A stretch of 64,000 nt of DNA from an uncultured Eubacteriales bacterium (GTDB lineage: Bacteria; Bacillota; Clostridia; Oscillospirales; Oscillospiraceae): positions 1-64,000 of the forward strand of contig URXW01000001.1 of assembly GCA_900551995.1 (NCBI GenBank), written 5' to 3'. Shown one piece after another: positions 57,695 through 64,000 of this stretch. Below the pieces are notes generated by a model. That model did not search any database. It saw only the letters and a program-made list of their open reading frames with translations, and had not been told where the DNA came from. The stretch's first letter is position 1. Every line of letters starts with the position of its first letter. Made by a program: the position numbers and the translations under genes.

Positions 57695-59541
57695 GTGTTT
57701 TCTTCCTCCATGGATTTGATACTTTTACCCCGCTTTCGGGTTCTCTCCTGTACTGGTTCATGCGCCATACCGCCGTGTCCGGACACCGCATAGCCCCGGT
57801 GTTCCGCTGCTTCCTCTGCCTTGGCAGACTTCGGAAGATTCCGTTCCAGATCCACACGATTGGCATAGGCCACCGCTCGGTTTGCCCGCTCCGGCACAGT
57901 GTACGGCTCCCCGAAGGTGATGCCCCAGTTCAGGAAGAGCTGGAGCCGGGTCCGCATGGGATGGGTACCGGTTTTCATGACAATGAAGCTGCCCTTGGGG
58001 ATGGATTTCAGCTCGTCAGGGGTGAGTAGTGCCCGTTCCATCATCTGCAGGCTCTGGCTGGGATCGTTCTTCCCTCGGCTCACCGAGCCGGAGAGGACGG
58101 TGCGGCTGCCCAGGGCTTTGGACAGGACTTCCGCAGTCTGGCTGTTGGGGGCGAAACCGCCGAAGATGGTGTCCTGGCAGTTGTCCTGAATGATTTCGCA
58201 GCCTTCCTTGCCGTAGTTTTTCTCCAGCTGCGCCAACGACTGGATGATGGGTACCAGCGTCAGCCGGCGAGATCGACCGGCGGAGAACAGGGGCAGAATA
58301 TCAAAGGGCGGCATGGTTCCAAACTCGTCGCAGAACAGCACCACCCGGTTTTTCAGCTTGCCGCCGTTCTCATCGGCCACGGCAAACAGCTCCCGGCTGA
58401 GATTCTGAATCATCAGACCGGCCATAAAGTTCTTGGTGGTGTCCTCCTCCGGCAGGATCAGGAAGATGGCGGACCTCTCCGACGCAAACTTCTCGGCGTC
58501 GATGGCGCTGTCAAAGCACAGGATCTGCTCCAGTTCGCTGTCCAAGAAGGCATTCAGCCGGGACAGGACCGTGGACATGACGGAGGCCATGGCCTGCTCG
58601 GCGCTGTTGAGGGCGGCTCCGGCGAACCACCGCGCCTTGTGGTCCGGAGGCAGCTTGCCCATCAGAAGCTGGAAGTGGCTCTTGCCCTTGACGCCACTGG
58701 GTTCCAGAAGATCCTGCACCAGCTTGAACACGGAGACGATGTGTCGGCGCTCCTGGGGATGGTCTTCGTCGGGCGGCAGGAACTCAGCCAGCATCAGGAT
58801 GACAGAGGTGAGCAGACCTTCGGCGGCATCGTAGAAGAAGGCGTTTTGCCCACGGTTGCTGTCATCGCCGTCCGGGTTGACAATGGTCTTGGACAGGATC
58901 TTGGCGTATTTTTCTGCTTTTGCGCGGGCCGCCAGATTCCCCGGCTCCTTTCGGGCGATATCCATGTACCGGTTGACCAGCGTCAGCAGATTGTTGCCAT
59001 CCGAGCGGGTGGGATTACGCAGGTCGATAACAGAGATATTGTACCCATAGCACTCCTTGGCGATGGTTCCGTAATTCCGGGCAAGGTCGCCCTTGCTGTC
59101 CAGCGCCAGCCAGCTCATGCCGCTGGCACAGGCATATTCCAGATTGGGATAGAGGAAATAGGCTGTCTTGCCGATGCCGGAAGCGCCGATCATGAGGCAG
59201 TGGATATCGTCGCTGTCCACCAGAGCGGTAAGCTCGCCCTTCTTGCCCTTGCACCCCAGCACCAGCCCCTGCTCCGCGGGGCGGTTGTGGCCGCTGCGCC
59301 AGTCCCTGACCCGGAACGGGACATGGGCATAGATCTTTTTGATCTCCTTTGCGGTGGCCCACCTCGCGGTACCGTGCTGTCCGTCGCCCACCGTCCTGGA
59401 CTTGATGCCGCTCAGGGTGTAGCAGTGGGACAGCGCAGCAAGTCCTCCGATGACAAGAAACATTCCGGCGCCGGCCAGAATCAGGAGAGCCACCTTTGAC
59501 TCCTTGAGCTGCTCCAACAGAGTTATCCAAAACTCTGGCAT
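57691..59541 (-). CDS. VirD4/TraG-type coupling protein
   Basis: A 616-residue membrane ATPase that links the relaxase-DNA complex to the mating pore. An N-terminal hydrophobic segment (about 17-40) is followed by Walker A GASGIGKT (119-126), a Walker B near VVLFCDEFGTMPPFD, and the C-terminal GGFAPNSQTAEVLSKALGSR. The ATG at 59541 was preferred for its GAGGTG site. It overlaps the TOPRIM-type gene upstream and the winged-helix gene downstream. No VirB4-type or other pore genes follow in this window. Confidence 0.95.
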   Translation of the reverse strand: MPEFWITLLEQLKESKVALLILAGAGMFLVIGGLAALSHCYTLSGIKSRTVGDGQHGTARWATAKEIKKIYAHVPFRVRDWRSGHNRPAEQGLVLGCKGKKGELTALVDSDDIHCLMIGASGIGKTAYFLYPNLEYACASGMSWLALDSKGDLARNYGTIAKECYGYNISVIDLRNPTRSDGNNLLTLVNRYMDIARKEPGNLAARAKAEKYAKILSKTIVNPDGDDSNRGQNAFFYDAAEGLLTSVILMLAEFLPPDEDHPQERRHIVSVFKLVQDLLEPSGVKGKSHFQLLMGKLPPDHKARWFAGAALNSAEQAMASVMSTVLSRLNAFLDSELEQILCFDSAIDAEKFASERSAIFLILPEEDTTKNFMAGLMIQNLSRELFAVADENGGKLKNRVVLFCDEFGTMPPFDILPLFSAGRSRRLTLVPIIQSLAQLEKNYGKEGCEIIQDNCQDTIFGGFAPNSQTAEVLSKALGSRTVLSGSVSRGKNDPSQSLQMMERALLTPDELKSIPKGSFIVMKTGTHPMRTRLQLFLNWGITFGEPYTVPERANRAVAYANRVDLERNLPKSAKAEEAAEHRGYAVSGHGGMAHEPVQERTRKRGKSIKSMEEENT

Positions 59542-60446
59542 AATGTGTTCACCTCGCATTTCTGTTCTCTGACTGTAGTCAAGTCATCGTTCCAGTCCTT
59601 GTTCTCCGGAACGAGCCGTTCCACGGTGTAGTCCGCTTCCAGCTGGGCCATCATGCGCTGGTTGGCCAGGTGGCCAGCCTCGTCGTTGTCCAGACAAAGC
59701 AGCACGGTGTGAATCTGGGGCATCCGCTCCAGCATCTTCGCCACCGGCTGGATGGAGGTGCCGCAGCAGGCCACATAGCTGTGGCGCTGCCAGTCCTCCG
59801 GATGGAGCGTGATGTAGGAGAGCATATCGATGGGTGCCTCGAACACATAGAGGCTTTCGTCTGTTCCCATATGGTGAAAACTGTAGCGGGGATTGCAGCC
59901 CTCCACATTGAGCCGGAAGGCTTTTCCGTAGCTGTTGGTACTCCGTTTGTGGGCGTGACGCGGGACGCCTTCCTCATCTGTGCCCACAAATACTGCATTG
60001 TGGTATTTCGCATCTTCGTACAGGAGCCTTTCCCTGGCGAAGTGGGCTACCACACTTCGGTCAATGTTCCGATGCTTCACCAGATAGGCATAGACCCTGC
60101 GCATATCGGAGTGGACCGGCGGCAGGACAAAGGGCTTTGGCGGCTCCACCACCCGCTCTGCGGCAGAGGGGTAGATGGTACCCACTTCTCCGCCCAGCAG
60201 CATGGTCACCGCTTCGGGATAGCTGAGGTTGTAGAAGCGCTGCACAAAGCTGACGGCGTGACCGCCCCTCTCCTCGGCATGGTCGTACCACTCGTTTCCG
60301 CGGACGGTGACGCTGTGGTCCTTGGCCAGCCGTTTCTCTCTGCCGGACGGAATCAGCTTCTCGCCACGGAACCGGAGGAACTCCTCCAAGTCCACAGCGG
60401 CGGCACGCTGCCTTTGCTCTTCTGTAAAGTGAATATAGGTTGACAT
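59523..60446 (-). CDS. DUF3991/TOPRIM primase-like protein
   Basis: A 307-residue protein with an N-terminal Cys/His-free DUF3991 region (FLRFRGEKLIPSGREKRLAK, WYDHAEERGGHAVSFVQRFY) and a C-terminal TOPRIM domain (YVFEAPIDMLSYITLHP, VLLCLDNDEAGHLANQRMM). Such proteins are encoded beside relaxases in Tn1549-type elements and may prime the transferred strand. It lies 12 bases after the relaxase gene with a good GGAGG site. Confidence 0.93.
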   Translation of the reverse strand: MSTYIHFTEEQRQRAAAVDLEEFLRFRGEKLIPSGREKRLAKDHSVTVRGNEWYDHAEERGGHAVSFVQRFYNLSYPEAVTMLLGGEVGTIYPSAAERVVEPPKPFVLPPVHSDMRRVYAYLVKHRNIDRSVVAHFARERLLYEDAKYHNAVFVGTDEEGVPRHAHKRSTNSYGKAFRLNVEGCNPRYSFHHMGTDESLYVFEAPIDMLSYITLHPEDWQRHSYVACCGTSIQPVAKMLERMPQIHTVLLCLDNDEAGHLANQRMMAQLEADYTVERLVPENKDWNDDLTTVREQKCEVNTLCQSFG

Positions 60447-60458
60447 GGTTCCCTCCTG

Positions 60459-62417
60459 TTACATGGTCTGCTGATACGACACCTGCTCCTCGTGATCGTC
60501 TGCCTTGTGGCCTATGGCCATACGTTTCTCCATCAGGCGTGTGCGCCGTTTGGAGTCAATGCGGATTCCGGCCGGGTTATGAGGCGGTACAGAATTATCC
60601 CGGAAGATCCGGCTCATGTGATGGAGCAGCTTGGTTGCCGCAAGCATCACGGACGGATCACGGAACTGGTCGAAGCGGTCGAGGAAGAATTGAGCGTACT
60701 GGTTGCCCTGGGCGGCTGAGCGTGTGAACCACTCCCTGGCCTGCTCCCGATCCTGCTCCACATCCCGGCCCAGGAGATACAGCTTGCCCAGGGTATATTG
60801 GGCAAAGGAATTTCCCTGTTCGGCGGCAGCGGTCAGGTACTCCAGAGCTTTTCTCACATCCTTCTTTACAGACTCGCCGGCGAGGTAGAGCTTTCCCAAA
60901 CGATATTGGGCAAACTGGTTTCCATGCCCGGCAGCCTTATCCAGCCAGCGCAATGCCTCCGCTGTGCGTTTCTGAGAAAGGAGCAGTTTCCCAAGGGCGT
61001 ATTCCGAGAAGTCATTTCCGGCCTCTGCGGACAATCGAAACCACCGCTCGGCTTTTTCATGATCCCGCATGGTGGAGAGGTCGTCCCGGTAGAACTTACC
61101 CAGCTGGTGGGCTGCCACCGTATATCCCTCTGCCCAGAGCTGCTCCAGCTCCCGAACCGCTTCCGCGTGTTCCTCATCCAGCGCATAGACATCCTGCAGC
61201 ACGGATTTGGCGGCACGGTAGCGCTGTGCCTGATCGTATACGCTGGTGGATCGATGTTCCTCCTGTGCTTCCTCCGGCTCAGGCTCGTCCTGCAGTGCTT
61301 CATCTTCAAAAGTTGGGAGGCCGAGACGGATGTTCTCGGCCTCCCGGATGATGTCGTTCTTGATTCTGCGAAACTCCCTCTGCTGGGAGAGCGGGAGATG
61401 CTCCCGTGGTGTGCGGCTGCCGTAGCACTCGTTCAGCTCGTCCCGGATCTGATTCCAGATTTCGTAGCACTGCGCTACTTCCGGCTGTCGGGACAGCTCA
61501 TCCACGATGGTGTCCACCAACGCTTTCAGTGGCTTTTTCAAATAGCCATACTGCTTTTTCCCGGTGGTGGTTTCCAGAGCCTGCACCAGCTGGCGCATCT
61601 GCTCCTCGATGACGGGGTTGTCGCAGAGCTGGTGATTCATCCTGTGGATCAGCTCCCGCATGGTGTCCTGGGCTGTCTCGACCAGATCTTTGTAGGCTAC
61701 ATCCTTCCGCTCGTAGATCTGATTCATCTCATCCCGGAAGATAGTGTTGGTCAGCTTGGAGCGCATGGCCGCAATGCCTTCTCTGGTCAGGAAGCCCTCC
61801 TTGGGATTGTCCGACCAGACCATCATGTGGATATGGGGGTGATGTCCCTCATTGTGGAAGGCTGCGTACCAGCGGAAGTGATCCACCGGTATCCGCATAG
61901 CCCTGGCCAGATCCTGTGTGTGCATCATGAGCAGAGTGCGCCACGCATCCGCGTTGTCGTATTCCAGGCGGGCGGCATCTTCCCGGCGCAGGGAGTAGAT
62001 GATGGTCCACACATTTCCTTCATGGGCCTCCAGCTCGGACATGGCTGCATTCAGGTCAACTGCCGGAGCGGAGCTGAACAGGCCGTGTGCGCCGTGACGC
62101 TCCACACGAGGACGGGTGGCAATGTAGGACATGTATCCGCTCTCTGAGTTCATCTCATGAAGGTTTGCATCCAGCGCCATGGTGATGAATGCGGAGGCAG
62201 TTCCAAGCGTTGGGGTCTTGCAGTAGTCCTCGTACTCGAACAGCTCCGCAGCATCGGGAAAGTCATGGAGCAGCTTTTGGATCAGCTCCCGCTGGCCTTT
62301 GGTAACCGGACCGTTTCCGGACAGCTTCTCCACGCCTTCACGGGTGGCGATGTACTTCATGTACCCGCCGGCCTTGTCCGATTGGATATAGCCGCTTTTC
62401 TGTACGAGCTTTGCCAT
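60459..62417 (-). CDS. MobP-type relaxase with C-terminal Sel1 repeats
   Basis: A 652-residue relaxase. The catalytic region is about residues 80-260: AFHNEGHHPHIHMMVWSDN is the metal-binding histidine cluster of the MobP (MobP3-like) family, preceded by WTIIYSLRREDAARL. The nicking tyrosine is not clear to me. Residues about 400-610 are Sel1-like repeats (AERWFRLSAEAGNDFSEYAL, ALRWLDKAAGHGNQFAQYRL, ALEYLTAAAEQGNSFAQYTL). It nicks oriT and leads the strand into the recipient via VirD4. The Sel1 tail is an extra protein-binding region. Confidence 0.93.
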   Translation of the reverse strand: MAKLVQKSGYIQSDKAGGYMKYIATREGVEKLSGNGPVTKGQRELIQKLLHDFPDAAELFEYEDYCKTPTLGTASAFITMALDANLHEMNSESGYMSYIATRPRVERHGAHGLFSSAPAVDLNAAMSELEAHEGNVWTIIYSLRREDAARLEYDNADAWRTLLMMHTQDLARAMRIPVDHFRWYAAFHNEGHHPHIHMMVWSDNPKEGFLTREGIAAMRSKLTNTIFRDEMNQIYERKDVAYKDLVETAQDTMRELIHRMNHQLCDNPVIEEQMRQLVQALETTTGKKQYGYLKKPLKALVDTIVDELSRQPEVAQCYEIWNQIRDELNECYGSRTPREHLPLSQQREFRRIKNDIIREAENIRLGLPTFEDEALQDEPEPEEAQEEHRSTSVYDQAQRYRAAKSVLQDVYALDEEHAEAVRELEQLWAEGYTVAAHQLGKFYRDDLSTMRDHEKAERWFRLSAEAGNDFSEYALGKLLLSQKRTAEALRWLDKAAGHGNQFAQYRLGKLYLAGESVKKDVRKALEYLTAAAEQGNSFAQYTLGKLYLLGRDVEQDREQAREWFTRSAAQGNQYAQFFLDRFDQFRDPSVMLAATKLLHHMSRIFRDNSVPPHNPAGIRIDSKRRTRLMEKRMAIGHKADDHEEQVSYQQTM

Positions 62418-62420
62418 GGG

Positions 62421-62825
62421 TTACACCGACTTCTGGAAGTCCAGTGCGTCCTTGAAGGAGATGCGCCCGTTGGTGCGCTTCATATCCCGGATGGCTTTTC
62501 CGCGCAGGCGCTGGTATTCGCCTTCGTCGATGTCGGTGTCGTAAGCGATGATCTGTCCCAGCACATGGAGATCCACGCCCTGCTTGAACAGGAGCGAGCC
62601 CATGCGCCCGGTATAGTAATCCAGTGTGCCGGTCATCATGGCAGAGAGTGCTTCGGGCAGAAAGGCGCCGGCGTTCTTGGTATGCAGATAGCCAAGATAG
62701 AATTCCACTGCTTTTTCGATGAACTCACTTTGGGTTCTACAGTTATCTGACCGATAGGTGTCCTCAATCTGCTCCTTCACAGATGGGGTCATCCATACAG
62801 TTACCTTCTGTTTTCCTTTTACCAT
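62421..62825 (-). CDS. Ribbon-helix-helix mobilisation accessory protein
   Basis: A 134-residue protein beginning MVKGKQKVTVWMTPSVKEQI, a ribbon-helix-helix DNA-binding start, followed by helices (SEFIEKAVEFYLGYLHTKNA). The C-terminal part is helical (DEGEYQRLRGKAIRDMKRTN). It lies three bases before the relaxase and should bind oriT as the relaxosome partner (MobC/TraY-like role). A weak AAGGAG site precedes the ATG. Confidence 0.85.
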   Translation of the reverse strand: MVKGKQKVTVWMTPSVKEQIEDTYRSDNCRTQSEFIEKAVEFYLGYLHTKNAGAFLPEALSAMMTGTLDYYTGRMGSLLFKQGVDLHVLGQIIAYDTDIDEGEYQRLRGKAIRDMKRTNGRISFKDALDFQKSV

Positions 62826-63135
62826 AGTACCTCCTTGTTTGTTGGAACCGCTGTAAAACCCTTGGTACAGCGGCGTTCTCGTAAAATGGAGCGTTCCTGC
62901 TGCTGTTTAGGCTCAAAAGGAACGGCCTATCCAAAAGCCTGAAACTGCCCGCACTGCGGGCAGTTGTGAATGGCTCGGCGCACAAGGAGCGTCGGGCCTT
63001 TCTCCTGCTTGCCTTTCGTCGGCCTCCACCTCCCTCGAAAAGCGGCGCAAACCCCGCCTGTTTCCCCAGGGCGGGGTACTCGGTCGGTCAGCCGCTGAAA
63101 GCCGCACACAGCGGCCCACAGGGGGCAACACGGCG
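62826..63135. other. Candidate oriT region upstream of the relaxosome genes
   Basis: The 310 bases between the accessory gene and the next gene hold strong inverted repeats: a perfect 11-bp palindrome at 62943-62953/62955-62965 and a GC-rich pair near 63063-63077. Frames here have no ribosome site and look spurious. The position and repeats fit an origin of transfer; the nick site cannot be read from sequence. Confidence 0.55.
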
Positions 63136-64000
63136 CTACATCTGCATCTCCGGGGATGCCGGACTCTGCTCCGACAGATAGTTCGCACTGCACTCCTCCA
63201 GACTTTGGCCCCAGTACTCCTGACAGTAGGTGTTCATCCTGGGGAGGAGCAGGGCCTGTTCCTCGGCGCTGAGGCGATACTTGAACGCCTCCTCATCGCC
63301 GTTGCCCCGCTGCAGATACACCTCCAGCGTGTCACAGACACGGCGGGCATCCAGATCGTAGTTGGCATAGATGTTCAGCCAGTCATCGTTCTCGGTGGTA
63401 CAGACGTTGGTTCCGAACACCTCGTCCGCATGGAACGATACTTCCATGTAGAACTCCAGCAGGTTGTCGTTCTGAATAATATCCTCCGCAAAGGAGATGT
63501 CCTCTGCGTGGAGCGTCCGGATACCGGTGAGATACTGGGGCTCCGTTTCGTATGTGATCTCTTTTCCCTGCAGACGATCCAGGAAGGTGCGCCACTGTTC
63601 GTCCGGTGACGCGGCGCTTTTCTTCGTGGCGAAGTAGACGGCGGTGCTGACATCCTGAATGCGGAATCGCTTCCAGCCGTCCATGATGTTGAGGGCATCG
63701 AGGTAGCCGCCGTCCAGGTCAATGTCGAATGCACCGACCACTCTGCCGGTGTTATCCAGCCGCTCCGACACATATGTTTCGAACTGCTCACGGGACAGTT
63801 TCTCTCCACGGGGAAACATTTCAGTGAAGTGTGCGGGGGCGTCGCCGTCTGCCTTGCGGATATAGCTGCGAAGGCGTCGGGCAGTTTGCAGGAACTCCAT
63901 ATGTTCTTCCGTCAGGAAGTAGTCGGCACTGCCGCCCTCCGTGACATGGAAAACGGCGAAGCGCCGTGTGGCCTCCCGAGCCTCCTTCTCCGCCTGCTGC
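63136..64000 (-). CDS. Partial acidic protein running off the right edge
   Basis: The C-terminal 287 residues of a longer gene; the frame stays open to base 64000, so the start is outside the window. The visible part contains RRFAVFHVTEGGSADYFLTE and DLDGGYLDALNIMDGWKRFR, resembling the DUF4316/YodL-type tails of large element-encoded proteins that precede relaxase genes in Tn1549-like elements. Cytoplasmic, acidic, no catalytic motif seen. Confidence 0.75.
   Translation of the reverse strand, partial: QQAEKEAREATRRFAVFHVTEGGSADYFLTEEHMEFLQTARRLRSYIRKADGDAPAHFTEMFPRGEKLSREQFETYVSERLDNTGRVVGAFDIDLDGGYLDALNIMDGWKRFRIQDVSTAVYFATKKSAASPDEQWRTFLDRLQGKEITYETEPQYLTGIRTLHAEDISFAEDIIQNDNLLEFYMEVSFHADEVFGTNVCTTENDDWLNIYANYDLDARRVCDTLEVYLQRGNGDEEAFKYRLSAEEQALLLPRMNTYCQEYWGQSLEECSANYLSEQSPASPEMQM

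Noticed and set aside
62913..63193. Overlapping frames of 88-91 codons upstream of the relaxosome genes
   Set aside because: No ribosome site; the stretch is full of inverted repeats and better explained as oriT.
1..64000. CRISPR array, rRNA or complete tRNA genes
   Set aside because: No regularly spaced short repeats and no rRNA or full tRNA pattern were seen by eye.

Overview
The window looks like chromosomal DNA of an anaerobic, gut-type Clostridia bacterium (Oscillospiraceae-like; inferred, not proven). The grounds are strong AGGAGG ribosome sites, a rubredoxin/ferredoxin/Crp-Fnr cluster, TTGACA-17-TATAAT type promoters, and mobile-element protein families typical of gut Firmicutes. Two kinds of DNA are joined here: about 11.7 kb of ordinary metabolic genes on the left, and more than 50 kb of mobile-element and defence DNA to the right edge.

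Left part (1-11.7 kb). A zinc-uptake operon reads leftward: a Fur-family regulator (zur), a small membrane protein, a ZnuA with a ZinT domain inserted in it, ZnuC, ZnuB and a lipoprotein. It has a repeat-rich promoter and a structured leader before znuA. Next comes an extracytoplasmic oxidative-repair operon (TlpA-like thioredoxin lipoprotein, DUF6132-like membrane protein, MsrA-MsrB lipoprotein). Then a ferredoxin-like protein plus rubredoxin lie divergent from a Crp/Fnr regulator, followed by the potassium transporter pair trkH/trkA.

Mobile part I (12.2-24 kb). A tightly overlapping leftward operon holds two metallophosphoesterases, several unknown small proteins and a resolvase-like protein with no catalytic serine. 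Two XRE repressors follow. A rightward operon then holds a serine-recombinase paralogue without catalytic serine, an active-looking serine recombinase with an unusual C-terminus, two small proteins sharing that C-terminal domain, and two ParB-like proteins.

Mobile part II (24-40.4 kb). A HipBA-type toxin-antitoxin pair is followed by three overlapping large serine recombinase genes, the middle one lacking the catalytic domain. After these come a SHOCT-like protein, a sigma-like protein, two ImmA/IrrE peptidases around an XRE switch, a run of small accessory genes, a Y-family polymerase with a nuclease and a YolD-like protein, and another XRE regulator.

Defence island (40.4-57.2 kb). An XRE protein, an unknown protein of about 829 aa, BrxP (PAPS-reductase/ferredoxin/DUF4007), BrxC, PglZ and a short BrxL form one leftward operon with a good promoter. 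This is the core of a type 4 BREX phage-defence system. It continues into a Cys4 zinc-ribbon protein and a cysteine desulfurase, which suggests a sulfur-based DNA mark rather than methylation. Downstream are a SIMPL protein, a helical-repeat protein and two small proteins.

Mobilisation module (57.4-64 kb). A winged-helix protein, VirD4/TraG coupling protein, a DUF3991/TOPRIM primase-like protein, a MobP-type relaxase with Sel1 repeats, a ribbon-helix-helix accessory protein, a candidate oriT and a partial protein run off the right edge. No mating-pore genes are in the window. Near-identical palindromes at 29813 and 57396 bracket the 27.5 kb accessory/BREX region and may mark how it was acquired.
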